Counted from the first letter of the stretch, positions 44,192-53,730 are shown. The stretch is DNA of 64,000 nt from Candidatus Poseidonia sp. (GCA_016778305.1 JADHPT010000010.1:1-64000); one strand, 5' to 3'. Notes: generated by a model from the letters alone, not told the origin. Numbers and translations are program-made.

Positions 44192-46186
44192 TCAGCGGGC
44201 GAGAGTACTGAAATTCGGAAAGGAAGGGGGCAATTCAACAGGAAGCATCTCCAATTCGTAGTTGTTGACGTTGTTATTCGCTGCCCAAGCGCGAGCCCAC
44301 TCATCCAAATCTTGATTGTTGAGGAAGGAACAAAGCCAAGCCAAACCTTCTTCGAAGCTTTCGTGTTCTTCAACAAGTCGTGTTTGGATGTCTTGGTGGA
44401 GTTCTATGTGGTTCACGCTGTTACCAAGCACACTTCCTTCGGGAATGACGGCCCAGCGAAGACGTCGTTCTTGGTGTGCGTTAACGATCGCCTGACATGC
44501 AAGGCGCGGGCCGAATTTTGGTTGATGATCGCCCGTCCACATTGCAAGTTGGCGTTCACTGGCTCGAGAAGGGATGTCGGTGCGGAATGCAGGGTGTCGG
44601 ATGAAGACATTCCCTTCTTCATTTTCAGAGAAATGCACGCCGCGAATGAAGGGGCGACTTCGCTTCCCTTTGACCCACGTTTCGATGTAATTTGCGTGGG
44701 CAGTTTGGTCGATTTCACCAACACGAACCCGCACTTGTCGGTTATTCGTTGTCAAGGGGTGCTGTTCATCGCTCAAACGAGGCAAGCTTGCTAGTCGGTC
44801 GAGAACTTCAAGCGTGTATTTCCGTTCCATTCGGTCTCTTGGGAGTCTCGGAATTGCCCAGGTATCTCGGCTCCATCCGACCCAACGGTCTTCTTTGAGC
44901 TCAAATACGGGTACTCGACTGGACAAACCACCGCCGTCACGGCGTAGATCCGATCGTGTGATCGGACCGTGGATGTTGAGTGGTACACGTTCGCCGTTGG
45001 CAGTGATGCCGAGAACAACAACGCCTTGAGTCATGCCCGGGAAGAGAAGGTTTGCTTCCTCAATGGCCCAGACTTGAGTCCATCCGTGCTGCTTGACCAA
45101 GAGTTCACGCAGCGGGTGTGAGGATTGTTCTCTCAGCAAACTATCAGGGGCTACCAAACGGAGGCGGCCGCCGGGCGAAAGGATTTGCAAACTTCGTTCA
45201 ATGAATAAGCGGTAGAGATTGACGTTCCCTCTCATGGTCGAAAACCTCGGAGTGTCACCGTCCATGATCCCTCGCAAGGTTTCGCCGAGTTCTTTGCGCA
45301 AGCTACTTCCATCATCCATGCCGCGGAATCGATCTTTGATTCGCAACCACGGAGGGTTGGTAAGGACGAGTTGCGGGGCTTGTTCCCAAGGCCACAGGCC
45401 TTGGAGAGCATCACCCTGCAAGACGCCGAGTCCAAGAAGAGATTCCATCTCTTTGCGAGAAATCTTTCCGGGAGTTTCGGGACCAAAACTCACCAGTTCA
45501 TGGCGGATGGATTCGAGCAAAAGTCGGACCTTGGTACTCTCGACAACGAGTTGGTTGATGTCGAGCAATTGAATGTTGGAAAACAATCGTCGCGTGTCTT
45601 CTTTCTTCATTTCGGGATCTGCTTCCTCGTGCGCATCAGCGTGACGGCGAATAAGGCGAGCGTGGAAGAGGCCACCGCCAGCGGCGGTGTCAGCAACTGG
45701 AAGCGGAATGCCGCTCAGAGTTCGCAGCCCCTTTTCGACAGCCGCTTGTTCGGCTTGATCATCGACTTCATTGTCTTGACTTGCCTTAGGGAGATTGAGT
45801 TGCTCAACATGTTGGCGGAAGCCCGGTGGAAGGTTACTCATCAGGAAATTCGCTTGTTGAACGGGCTTCTTTGGGTTGACCAATGTTTCCTTCAGTTCAG
45901 AGGCGATGACGGCGTCAGCAAGGCGAGGGGGTGTTGGATGAGCGCCGCGAGGAGAGCGGCCATCGGATTCGGCATCGTGCCGAGCGAGAAGATGGTCCAG
46001 GACATGGCCCGGATCGGTGAGGAGATTTGCAGGAAGGGTGGGCCAATCTTCTGGGAGAAGGGCCGCAATAGGTTGGAATGATTTGAGGGACTGCTCCCAT
46101 GTTTGGAGCCAGATGTCGATCTGTTGTTCGCGGTCAGCAAGACAGCGGTCTAAGCGTGCATACCATCCACTAACTCCGTTTTGCAT
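44192..46186 (-). CDS. Solo N6-adenine-type DNA methyltransferase (possible type IIG-like)
   Basis: 664 aa from ATG 46186, preceded by ggtgggg. The N-terminal region is helical. HPTPPRLADAVI and PVADTAAGGGLFHARLI form the SAM-binding entrance (motif I), and QLVLTNPPWLRI is the catalytic NPPW (motif IV). GNVNLYRLFIERSLQILSPGGRLRLVAPDSLL follows, as in Eco57I/type IIG enzymes. A target-recognition-like C-terminal half completes it. I see no PD-ExK nuclease motif or separate restriction gene. It may act in epigenetic marking, or in an unrecognised defence set with the TerB-like pair upstream. Confidence 0.82.
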   Translation of the reverse strand: MQNGVSGWYARLDRCLADREQQIDIWLQTWEQSLKSFQPIAALLPEDWPTLPANLLTDPGHVLDHLLARHDAESDGRSPRGAHPTPPRLADAVIASELKETLVNPKKPVQQANFLMSNLPPGFRQHVEQLNLPKASQDNEVDDQAEQAAVEKGLRTLSGIPLPVADTAAGGGLFHARLIRRHADAHEEADPEMKKEDTRRLFSNIQLLDINQLVVESTKVRLLLESIRHELVSFGPETPGKISRKEMESLLGLGVLQGDALQGLWPWEQAPQLVLTNPPWLRIKDRFRGMDDGSSLRKELGETLRGIMDGDTPRFSTMRGNVNLYRLFIERSLQILSPGGRLRLVAPDSLLREQSSHPLRELLVKQHGWTQVWAIEEANLLFPGMTQGVVVLGITANGERVPLNIHGPITRSDLRRDGGGLSSRVPVFELKEDRWVGWSRDTWAIPRLPRDRMERKYTLEVLDRLASLPRLSDEQHPLTTNNRQVRVRVGEIDQTAHANYIETWVKGKRSRPFIRGVHFSENEEGNVFIRHPAFRTDIPSRASERQLAMWTGDHQPKFGPRLACQAIVNAHQERRLRWAVIPEGSVLGNSVNHIELHQDIQTRLVEEHESFEEGLAWLCSFLNNQDLDEWARAWAANNNVNNYELEMLPVELPPSFPNFSTLAR

Positions 46187-46263
46187 AATCCCCACCAAAC
46201 CGTCGGGACGGCTTTCTATCTTTGAATGTGACTCTTGGAGCGAGGCTCCTTTGAAGGCGTTTT

Positions 46264-46683
46264 TCAGTCTAAAATCTCACGTTGGGCGGAGTACCATTTC
46301 CAACCTTCACCTACCCAATCGAGCAATTCTGTAAGTTGTTTGGTTGAGACGCCACCAGCCTTAGCGATGGTTTTGAGTGCGCGTATTTCCTTCTTATCGT
46401 AACTCCCATCAATGGCAGCGACCAAGGCCGCATCCCGCAAAATGTAGCGGACTAGTTCTTGATCCAAATCGGCAAGAGATTGTTCGAGCGCGATCGGTTG
46501 TTCGAAACCTGCGCGGATGGTGACCCGGGAAGCTGGGTGAATCATGCATCGCCCCATCATGCCTTCTATCACAGCGATTTCTTCTCGGACGAGTTCTCCA
46601 TCGGCCGCTGCGATATTGACCAAGATCTCTGCGTAGCGTAGCAATTCTTGAGGAGAGCGATGGCCCAGACCATCGGGGAACAT
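46264..46683 (-). CDS. TerB-like helical protein 1
   Basis: 139 aa, all-helical. RYAEILVNIAAADGELVREEIAVIEGMM and AALVAAIDGSYDKKEIRALKTIA carry two DG.(L/Y)..(E/K)E motifs, the metal-binding pattern of TerB/DjlA-N domains. It begins three bases after the stop of a second TerB-like gene. The C-terminal WVGEGWKWYSAQREILD matches the end of its neighbour, showing a gene duplication. Confidence 0.75.
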   Translation of the reverse strand: MFPDGLGHRSPQELLRYAEILVNIAAADGELVREEIAVIEGMMGRCMIHPASRVTIRAGFEQPIALEQSLADLDQELVRYILRDAALVAAIDGSYDKKEIRALKTIAKAGGVSTKQLTELLDWVGEGWKWYSAQREILD

Positions 46684-46686
46684 GAC

Positions 46687-47118
46687 TCATTCCTCTAGAT
46701 TGTCAAGGAGGTCATATCCTTCTTTCATCCACCGGTAACCTTTCACAGTCCACTGCAACAATTGGTCCACTGCATCTTCACGTAGACCGAGGTGCTCTGA
46801 AATATCTTCAAGGGCGTCACGCTCATCTTCGTCAACATTCCCGTCTGCCGCCGCCATCATGACGGCGTCCCTGAGGGCTAACCTTCCCGCTTCACCCGAA
46901 AGTTCTGCGAGGCAGTCCTCTAAAGTTGGTGGATTTCTCAACGCACCTCGAATGAGTTCGCGTTGATCCGGGGAGAGCAAGGCAGTTCCGAGTCGCTGCT
47001 CAAACATGGCCATCTCATCGATGGTCAATTCATTGTCAATCCGGGCCATGTAGGCTAAAAGTCGGGCATAGGCAAAGCGTTCCTCTCGGGGCAGTTTGTG
47101 AACCGTATCTGGCAGCAT
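46687..47118 (-). CDS. TerB-like helical protein 2
   Basis: 143 aa from ATG 47118 (the long upstream frame to 47442 lies over the glutaredoxin gene and is not supported). Same layout as the next gene: YMARIDNELTIDEMAMFEQRL, AVMMAAADGNVDEDERDALEDIS and WTVKGYRWMKEGYDLLDNLEE. The two are paralogues in tandem. TerB domains are found in stress and phage-resistance contexts and in general metal- or membrane-linked roles. Confidence 0.75.
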   Translation of the reverse strand: MLPDTVHKLPREERFAYARLLAYMARIDNELTIDEMAMFEQRLGTALLSPDQRELIRGALRNPPTLEDCLAELSGEAGRLALRDAVMMAAADGNVDEDERDALEDISEHLGLREDAVDQLLQWTVKGYRWMKEGYDLLDNLEE

Positions 47119-47211
47119 GGAAAGCCGGTTGCACTTCTTCCCAATGAACCCAACGGCTTGAAGTCCCGTCGAGACCCCAATATTGAAACCCACGGGCGAG
47201 AGCCGAAGGAC

Positions 47212-47544
47212 GTGGATAAAACTTCGAATCCTGAGATTCTCATTTGGACCAATCGGGGATGTTCCGCTTGTGTTCAGGCCAAGCAGTTCTTCGAACGCGA
47301 GCGCCTTCCTTACACCGAGCGCCGATTGAAAGCAGACGGAAAGGGGCACAGGGCGTTTGCCAAGGCTACTGGCGGAGCAAAGACAGTTCCTCAAATCTTC
47401 ATCGGAGATCAGCATGTTGGCGGATATGACGACCTCATTCAAGCGGCCAAAACCGGAGACCTGGACGTCATGCTCGGGCGAACCGAGGCGAAATCAACAA
47501 AAGGGTTTCTCGCTCGCATATCGTCTCGTTTTCAACGAGGATAA
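47212..47544 (+). CDS. Glutaredoxin-like thiol protein
   Basis: About 110 aa from GTG 47212; the frame is open from 47098. The thioredoxin-fold core is ILIWTNRGCSACVQAKQFFERERLPYTERRL with a C-S-A-C active site (about residues 16-19). The cis-Pro is in KTVPQIFIGDQHVGGYDDL, as in glutaredoxins. The C-terminal 30 residues are basic. It diverges from the TerB pair. Confidence 0.85.
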   Translation: MDKTSNPEILIWTNRGCSACVQAKQFFERERLPYTERRLKADGKGHRAFAKATGGAKTVPQIFIGDQHVGGYDDLIQAAKTGDLDVMLGRTEAKSTKGFLARISSRFQRG

Positions 47545-47589
47545 TCCTTCAAACAAGCCTTGATATTCATAAAGCCGCACACATCCGAT

Positions 47590-47952
47590 ATGAAGGAAAG
47601 CACCAATGTCCTTGGTACACCGCTTCAGACCTGCTCCACGGACCCTGTGACGGGTTGGTTTAGGGATGGATGCTGCAATACAGACGACCAGGACCGAGGC
47701 TCACATACTGTTTGTGGTGTGATGAACGAAGCCTTCCTTAATTTTGCTCGGCAGCAAGGCAACGACCTCATTACCCCGATGCCACAATATGACTTTCCCG
47801 GATTAAAGCCCGGTGACTCGTGGTGCATTTGCGCTAGGACCTGGTTGCAGGCGGTAAACGTCGGGGAAGCATGTCCAGTTGACCTGGAAGCGACTCATCG
47901 ACGCGCCTTGGATATCATTCCACTTGCCCTTCTAGAGACACATGCGATGTAG
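47590..47952 (+). CDS. DUF2237-family protein
   Basis: 120 aa from ATG 47590. The pattern NVLGTPLQTCSTDPVTGWFRDGCCNTD...SHTVCGVMNEAFL...GNDLITP and PGDSWCICARTWLQA is the conserved DUF2237 signature, with many cysteines. The family's function is unknown; its members are about this size. Its last 38 bases overlap the convergent GtrA-like gene. Confidence 0.85.
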   Translation: MKESTNVLGTPLQTCSTDPVTGWFRDGCCNTDDQDRGSHTVCGVMNEAFLNFARQQGNDLITPMPQYDFPGLKPGDSWCICARTWLQAVNVGEACPVDLEATHRRALDIIPLALLETHAM

Positions 47953-48379
47953 ATTCGCTTTGGAATTGAAACACGAACACTCGCATCGCCAACCAAATCA
48001 GCAAACCCCATGCCAAGAGATTCGCCAATCCCAGCCAACGGATGTTGTCTGGAAAGGCTTCGCTCAGTATTCCAATGGTCATGCTGGAGCCAACCAGACT
48101 CGCCCCGTAGACAGGAACGGCGGTCGGCAAGGTCCAACGTACGGATTTACGGGCATTAAAGGTGAAGTGGCGATGAACAAAGTGGGCCATCACACCGGTC
48201 ACGCCCCATGAAAACCCCCAAATGTAGCGAATATCGATATCAGTGGACAGGGCCATGAGAAGCTCCCACAAAAGAAAGAAGGCTCCACTGTTGAATCCCC
48301 CAGCAATTCCAAATCGCTGCAAACTTCCCCGAGGGGCCAATCGTGCGAACCAGTTGGTGCTGTTGGCATCAGTCGTCAT
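47915..48379 (-). CDS. GtrA-like membrane protein
   Basis: 154 aa with four membrane helices. [19 protein letters not shown], the first GtrA segment, is followed by [14 protein letters not shown], the family's conserved basic/aromatic loop (RxxTF). GtrA proteins carry lipid-linked sugars across the membrane. ATG 48379 overlaps the stop of the dehydrogenase gene by 11 bases, linking it to the sugar cassette. Confidence 0.85.
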   Translation of the reverse strand: MTTDANSTNWFARLAPRGSLQRFGIAGGFNSGAFFLLWELLMALSTDIDIRYIWGFSWGVTGVMAHFVHRHFTFNARKSVRWTLPTAVPVYGASLVGSSMTIGILSEAFPDNIRWLGLANLLAWGLLIWLAMRVFVFQFQSESTSHVSLEGQVE

Positions 48380-49193
48380 TGGTTACCACATCGCTTGGTT
48401 TGCCAGTCAATATTTCACGCAAGCGCTGGTTATCATTTTGCAGGGCGTCCATAAACTCATACTTGACGCCGAGGTCCTCAGCAAGTGAACCCAAAGCAAG
48501 ACTGTCCTTGGGCAAGCATTTACCGCCAAAACCGCGCCTCAAACCAAAAATTGGGTCGAGGTGAGACGGGCCAATGGGTTGGGCTTGCTCAGCCGTGATA
48601 ATGTTGCGAATGGTGTACCAGTCCTCATCAAGTGCTTGACAGATATCATAGAGTTGATTGGCAAATGTGACCTTCATCGCATAGAAGGTATTCTTCGTAT
48701 ATTTTACCAATTCAGCCTGCGTTGGCGTAACGCGAAACACCTGCTCGGTTCGAAGTACGCCCGCTTCTCGGTGCTGTTGGAAGACGAGCTCAGCAACATC
48801 ATCATGATGCGTTCCGACAACGAGGATGTCCTGATTGGCAAAATCTTCCAATCGCCTTCGCTCAACGAGAAATTCAGGCGAATATGCAATTTTTAAGTGA
48901 GGGTATTGCTCGTGATAGTGCTGTGTTGTACCAGGGGCAACAGTGCTTTTGATTACTGCAATAAACCCTTCAGGCAGGTCGTTGAGAACGCCTTCAACAA
49001 TGCTGGTGTCGCATGCTCCTGATTCGGGGTGAGGAGGTGTGGGGACGGCAATGTATGCGAAGTCTACCTTGCTGGTCACATCGGTGAGTTGTGTGCCGCG
49101 TGCAGGATCATGAACAAAGAGCTCGTGAACGTCCTTGAAGCAATGCTCAATTGCACCGCCAACCATACCTGCTCCAATGATGCCAATCTTCAT
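48369..49193 (-). CDS. Short UDP-glucose/GDP-mannose dehydrogenase-like protein
   Basis: 274 aa, where full enzymes are about 430. The Rossmann loop is [43 protein letters not shown] and [24 protein letters not shown] are the family motifs, and the catalytic Cys is in [10 protein letters not shown] (about residue 224). The C-terminal UDP-sugar-binding domain is absent, and the frame ends shortly after the middle domain. It could act with a partner or on a different substrate. Confidence 0.8.
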   Translation of the reverse strand: MKIGIIGAGMVGGAIEHCFKDVHELFVHDPARGTQLTDVTSKVDFAYIAVPTPPHPESGACDTSIVEGVLNDLPEGFIAVIKSTVAPGTTQHYHEQYPHLKIAYSPEFLVERRRLEDFANQDILVVGTHHDDVAELVFQQHREAGVLRTEQVFRVTPTQAELVKYTKNTFYAMKVTFANQLYDICQALDEDWYTIRNIITAEQAQPIGPSHLDPIFGLRRGFGGKCLPKDSLALGSLAEDLGVKYEFMDALQNDNQRLREILTGKPSDVVTNDD

Positions 49194-49205
49194 CTCATAT
49201 TCACC

Positions 49206-49955
49206 TCAGTTTCGGTAGGGTGTGGGATCCAATTTCCCATCCTTTGCCATGATTGCTGCCTGCAAGAGTGCGTCCGGCGTACCGCAATCCACCCACGTTT
49301 CACTTCCGATTGAAATGAGTCTTGCATGACCGCTTTGAACGTACATGCGATTAACATCTGAAATCGAAAAATCGCTGCCATGCTGCTTTTCCGCTTCGGT
49401 CATAAGAGACCAAAAACGCTCGTCGTAAAGGTAAATACCACCAATGGCAAGATTTGACGGAGGATTATCTGGCTTTTCAACGATATCAACAAGCCTTTGC
49501 TGTTCATCAAGAACTCCAACACCAAAGGATTCGGGGTGTTCTTCTTCGCGGGCGATCAACACGCACCCAGGGGGGTCTTGGCTGCCCGAGAACTCTTCAA
49601 CGGTTTCCTTGAGTTCGAGGGTCGTGATGTTGTCAGAGAAATAGACCAACAGGCGCGTGTTTTCGTTGTAGGGTTTTGCGAGGCGGAGCGCGTTACCAAT
49701 ACCTTTCGGCTCCTCTTCAATCACATAGTGAATCCGTTCTCCTGGCAGTCCTTGGCCAACATGCCGACTAATTTGTCCGATAAATTGGTTTGAGATGATG
49801 GTGATGTCTTTGATACCTGCTCTGCGCAATGTGCCCAACGCATAGTCGATGACAGGACGTTCATGCAAGGGCAACATCGTTTTTTGAAGGTAGGCTGTAA
49901 AGGGGTGAAGTCGGGAGCCGTGACCTCCTGCCACGAGGATTGCTTTGACTTCCAT
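49206..49955 (-). CDS. Sugar-1-phosphate nucleotidyltransferase (RmlA-like)
   Basis: 249 aa from ATG 49955. The signature loop AILVAGGHGSRLHPFTAYLQKTMLPLHERPVIDY is followed by EPKGIGNALR and LVYFSDNIT (metal Asp), then FGVGVLDEQQRLVDIVEKPDNPPSNLAIGGIYLYD. This is the glucose-1-phosphate thymidylyltransferase-type family. ATG 49994 and 50012 are other possible starts. With the dehydrogenase and GtrA genes it forms a nucleotide-sugar cassette. Confidence 0.88.
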   Translation of the reverse strand: MEVKAILVAGGHGSRLHPFTAYLQKTMLPLHERPVIDYALGTLRRAGIKDITIISNQFIGQISRHVGQGLPGERIHYVIEEEPKGIGNALRLAKPYNENTRLLVYFSDNITTLELKETVEEFSGSQDPPGCVLIAREEEHPESFGVGVLDEQQRLVDIVEKPDNPPSNLAIGGIYLYDERFWSLMTEAEKQHGSDFSISDVNRMYVQSGHARLISIGSETWVDCGTPDALLQAAIMAKDGKLDPTPYRN

Positions 49956-49998
49956 AACACAGGCAGGCTGGGATTCAATCTTGAAACTGTCCATATAG

Positions 49999-50721
49999 TT
50001 ACTTGAGTTCATCCCCTTCCAACAAATCCTCAACAGCGCCATCCTTGGCGTTCTTCCCGAACCAATCTGTTTTGACCAAATCCCCCAAGCGACCAACACC
50101 GGCCTCAATCAAGTCCATATCGGCTTTTTCAGAAGCATCCCAGCGTTCTTGTGCTCGGGCAGCATAGGATTGATTAGCCTCTTCAACAAGGGATTCAGCA
50201 GCCCCCAACGGCCCTTCTATCCCGTCATAATCATGTTCGTGAGTCGCAGGATCTCGGCGTTTTGAGGATGGCTCAAAGGCGCTCTTTTCGTCTCCAAATG
50301 CGGGCCCCTTCTCGTCTGTCCCTCGGGTTCGACGATAGTTTGCGTTGGCGAGTCCTCCTGAGGCGGTTTTGTTCGCAAATGCATCGAGAATAAGGCCCCG
50401 CCGCTCTTCAGTCAAATCCAACCCCCCCACATCCTCCCACGAGAGTTCCATGTTGTCAAGGAGTGCATTCAAGCGTGTTTCCATGGATTGCTGACTTCGC
50501 AGTGAGCCAACGAGAACGAAGTACAAGAGAATCAGTGCCCCAAGAAGTACTGGCCACAACAAGGAGAGCATCGCCTCGATATCTTGGGTTTGAAGATACG
50601 CAGCAAGCATGAGGACATCAACGACGATGATGAAGGTCCATATGACCAATAAATTGCGTTTCCGCCGAGAATCTTCTGCTGAGAAGAAGTGCTGAATCAA
50701 CTCGCGTTCGGCCCCGGCCAC
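49999..50721 (-). CDS. Membrane protein with long soluble C-terminal region
   Basis: 240 aa from GTG 50721 (ggtgag upstream). Two membrane helices (about 23-42 and 52-70) follow a basic patch (SRRKRN). The remaining 165 residues are polar, acidic and probably partly disordered. No family recognised. It is one of four consecutive leftward genes (to 52376), three of them membrane proteins. Confidence 0.6.
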   Translation of the reverse strand: MAGAERELIQHFFSAEDSRRKRNLLVIWTFIIVVDVLMLAAYLQTQDIEAMLSLLWPVLLGALILLYFVLVGSLRSQQSMETRLNALLDNMELSWEDVGGLDLTEERRGLILDAFANKTASGGLANANYRRTRGTDEKGPAFGDEKSAFEPSSKRRDPATHEHDYDGIEGPLGAAESLVEEANQSYAARAQERWDASEKADMDLIEAGVGRLGDLVKTDWFGKNAKDGAVEDLLEGDELK

Positions 50722-50729
50722 AATCTCAC

Positions 50730-51047
50730 CTAGCCTTGACTGATCCGACGTATTTTTTCCATGGCCTCATCGGTGAGTTCCGTTTCAATGTCCCATCCGA
50801 GATCCTTGAGTCCATTGGCTCGACTTGCATCAATAATGACCCCCATGCGTTCGGCAGCAAATTGCAACAAAAGTCCGAAGATCAAAAGGGCAGCAAGCCC
50901 AAATTCCCACCGAGTCAGGTAGAAGATGGCGCCAGCCAAGAGAAGCGCAACAACCCCCCCGATGATCATGCGCTGCGGGATCAGTGCTGCTGTCTGTTCA
51001 GCATCAAGAACTCGTTGTGCAGCCTCTCGCTTCGTCACACTCGCCAT
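50730..51047 (-). CDS. Small two-helix membrane protein
   Basis: 105 aa with hydrophobic segments at about 29-45 and 48-65, then a soluble C-terminal helix (GWDIETELTDEAMEKIRRISQG). It ends 8 bases before the next membrane-protein gene, so they are probably co-translated. Unknown function. Confidence 0.6.
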   Translation of the reverse strand: MASVTKREAAQRVLDAEQTAALIPQRMIIGGVVALLLAGAIFYLTRWEFGLAALLIFGLLLQFAAERMGVIIDASRANGLKDLGWDIETELTDEAMEKIRRISQG

Positions 51048-51066
51048 GATGCTCTGAAAGGCTTCA

Positions 51067-51675
51067 CTATGGTGAAGATGCCGCTTGACGGGTTAACCAT
51101 TCATTGAGTTCTCGGAATTGTTCGCGATCTTGGTGGGCTGCTGTATTGTTCTCTTGCACCATGACGCTGTCAGTCATGGTCACGTTGGAACGTGGTTGCT
51201 GGACCATCTGTTGAAGAAGATCACTCATTGCTTGTTGCATTTTGGCGGTTTGATTGACTTGAACATCGAGCATTCGTTCCATGCTGCTGAGCACGACATC
51301 ACTGCGTTCATGGCGTGCTTCAAGTGCCCTTGAAGCAGCAGTCATTGCCTCTTCTTGGCGTTTAAGTAACTCTCTTGCAGCTGGGCTACCAACGGCATCG
51401 CGGCGATGGATTTCTTCAATCGCGTTGTTCAATTCAATGTGGCGACGCGTAAGGGCGCGTTGTAATTCTTCAATGTGGCTATTGGCTTCTCGAAGGTGGA
51501 GCGTTACCTCTCTACCATGTCGTTGCATTTGAGTTAATTCTGAGCTATGTTGTGCCGATTCCGAGAGAAAAGCGACCACGACAGCAATGGCGAGGGCCAT
51601 TTCTGGATGGACCATGAATGCCGTGGCCGTGAACCAAGCTAAACTTCCCGTGACGATGGATCTGAGTATTCCCAT
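51067..51675 (-). CDS. Membrane-anchored coiled-coil protein
   Basis: 202 aa. One N-terminal hydrophobic region (about 2-38) is followed by a long coiled coil (about 45-165; heptads such as LHLREANSHIEELQRALTRR and AARELLKRQEEAMTAASRAL). A Gln-rich end comes last. It could organise a membrane-linked complex; no family recognised. Confidence 0.6.
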   Translation of the reverse strand: MGILRSIVTGSLAWFTATAFMVHPEMALAIAVVVAFLSESAQHSSELTQMQRHGREVTLHLREANSHIEELQRALTRRHIELNNAIEEIHRRDAVGSPAARELLKRQEEAMTAASRALEARHERSDVVLSSMERMLDVQVNQTAKMQQAMSDLLQQMVQQPRSNVTMTDSVMVQENNTAAHQDREQFRELNEWLTRQAASSP

Positions 51676-51734
51676 GTCTCATTATTACAACGCCGTTATG
51701 TAAAGAAGGTCTGCGGGACTTCTGTGGGACCCCA

Positions 51735-52376
51735 TCAAGAGGGCAGTAAAATGAAGCAATCATCATCGATTTCAAGCAGGACGCCGGTGCTGAGCAAGTG
51801 ATCCAGTGCTTCATCGGTTTCACCGTCTTCAATGTTTGATTCGCGGGTTGCATCAAAAATCGATGCCAGGCTGGCCACAGGCTCACCCTTGCCCATTTCG
51901 TTTTCAACCGCCATGATGACCGATTGGCACGCTATGGCTAAGAGAGGGTCGTCTGAATTGTCATTCGGAAGCAAATCCAAGAAAATGTTTGACGGGTGGC
52001 GTTCGTCGGTTTCGTTGCTTGGTTGCGGCGCAACGGCGCGTTCGCCTAAACCGCGAAGCGGATGCTCCTCGTTCAAGTCAAAGCAATCAAACAGATTCCG
52101 CTGATGAGGGTCCTCAGCATTCACTTCGGATTCACTGACATCCAAACGCCGGCCGAGGTCGTCCAGTCGGCGAAGCCGTTGTTCAATTTTCATTTTTTCT
52201 CGCAAGAGGTCGACGGCGAGCAGGTCCATCGACATGTTGGCTTGTTCAATCAACCAATCTTGGATGTTCCAGTTTGGGTTGACGCCCATCATCGTATCGG
52301 CGAGCTGTCTTACCTCAGGGGGCAGGTCTTCAAGGCTGAAGCGACTTTCATGCTCGTTTTGATGCTCGTCTGCCAT
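51735..52376 (-). CDS. Acidic soluble protein of unknown function
   Basis: 213 aa, strongly acidic, mainly helical. It contains VRQLADTMMGVNPNWNIQDWL and later an ALDHLLSTGVLLEIDDDCFILL end that could be a winged-helix-like or dimerisation piece. It is the first gene of the leftward run to 49999 and lies 59 bases upstream of the coiled-coil gene. Not recognised. Confidence 0.6.
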   Translation of the reverse strand: MADEHQNEHESRFSLEDLPPEVRQLADTMMGVNPNWNIQDWLIEQANMSMDLLAVDLLREKMKIEQRLRRLDDLGRRLDVSESEVNAEDPHQRNLFDCFDLNEEHPLRGLGERAVAPQPSNETDERHPSNIFLDLLPNDNSDDPLLAIACQSVIMAVENEMGKGEPVASLASIFDATRESNIEDGETDEALDHLLSTGVLLEIDDDCFILLPS

Positions 52377-52548
52377 GCTTCTCTTTGTGGATTGACAGCC
52401 TATGAAACATCCCCCTTAGAGCCCACTCATTTCGGAGATTCATCACCAATGTGAGGACCTTCATGTTTGAACTGAGAGCCCCGTATCACTGGATGGATTC
52501 TTTCATGAGCGGGGTTTTGTTCATGTAGAGGTGGCCTGTACGAGAAGC

Positions 52549-53730
52549 ATGGGTGACCACAGAATCACGGTATTGCCTGGTGATGGAACGGGTCGAGAAG
52601 TCGCGCTTGAAGCGCAGCGAATTCTCGATACCATTCAGGCTCATACCAATCACGGTTTTGAGCAAACTGTGATCCCTTGCGGCGCCCAACACTACATGGC
52701 TACTGGGGAAGAATGGGCCGAAGGCTCGTTTGACTTTTGCAAGAATGAAACCGATGCCATCTTCCTCGGAGCCATTGGCTACCCCGGTGCACGATTGCCT
52801 AACGGCGATTTGGCTGGCGGGTCCGTAATTCTGGGTCTTCGCAGTGGACTGGACCTCTACGCCAACGTTCGACCGATCAAACTCTACGAAGGCGTACCTC
52901 ACAAAATCCACGGAGGCTTCCGACAGATTTGGGAGCCTGGTATGGTCGACATGACCATTCTGCGTGAAAACACCGAGGGCCTCTATCACGCCCTTCTGCG
53001 TCGTAGTGCTGACCGTGCTCAAGGGCGCCCAGAGTACGAACCAGAGCCCATGACCTTCCCAGGCCTTGAAGGCGAAGTTGCTTACGACCCTCGTCCAATT
53101 TCAAAAGCGGGATCTGAACGCCTCATTCGTATGGGCTTTGAAGTCGCAGAGACACGAAACGGCGCACCGTTGGACGGAGTCCGCCGAGTTTCCTGCATCG
53201 ACAAATCCAACGTCACACGGGGCTGCCAATTATTCCGCAAAACCTTCCAAGATATCGCATCACACCACCCCGGAACAGAAGCTGATTACGGATACATTGA
53301 CGCATTCATGCAGTGGATGACGCGTTCACCAGAACAATACGATGTTGTCGTAACGTCAAACATGTTCGGCGATATCTCCACCGACCTGGGTGCTGTACTT
53401 CAGGGCGGAATGGGTATGGCGGCATCAGGCAATGTAGGCGACGATCACGCCTTCTTCGAGCCCGTTCATGGTTCATCCCCAAAGCATGCAGGTTTGAACA
53501 AAGTCAACCCCATTGCATCCATCAATTCCATTCAGATGATGATGGATTACCTCGGTCGTAAAAACGGCGATGACGACCTCATCGCAATTGCACGAATGAT
53601 CGACGAAAGCGTTGCAGAACACCTCAAAGATGGACGCTCCCTCACCTACGATATTGGTGGAACTGCGTCATGCTCTGAGGTGGGAATTGGCATCGCCAAC
53701 CGCCTTGGTGACAAATTGAAAGAACGTTAA
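52549..53730 (+). CDS. Isocitrate/isopropylmalate-family dehydrogenase
   Basis: 393 aa from ATG 52549. ITVLPGDGTGREVALEAQRIL is the usual opening. LRSGLDLYANVRPIKLYEGV holds the arginines that bind the malate part, LRENTEGLYH the substrate loop, and VVTSNMFGDISTDLGAVLQGG the metal Asp residues. GSSPKHAGLNKVNPIASI completes the coenzyme region. The RENTEGLY form of the loop is nearer isocitrate/homoisocitrate enzymes than classical LeuB. Substrate undecided. Confidence 0.85.
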   Translation: MGDHRITVLPGDGTGREVALEAQRILDTIQAHTNHGFEQTVIPCGAQHYMATGEEWAEGSFDFCKNETDAIFLGAIGYPGARLPNGDLAGGSVILGLRSGLDLYANVRPIKLYEGVPHKIHGGFRQIWEPGMVDMTILRENTEGLYHALLRRSADRAQGRPEYEPEPMTFPGLEGEVAYDPRPISKAGSERLIRMGFEVAETRNGAPLDGVRRVSCIDKSNVTRGCQLFRKTFQDIASHHPGTEADYGYIDAFMQWMTRSPEQYDVVVTSNMFGDISTDLGAVLQGGMGMAASGNVGDDHAFFEPVHGSSPKHAGLNKVNPIASINSIQMMMDYLGRKNGDDDLIAIARMIDESVAEHLKDGRSLTYDIGGTASCSEVGIGIANRLGDKLKER

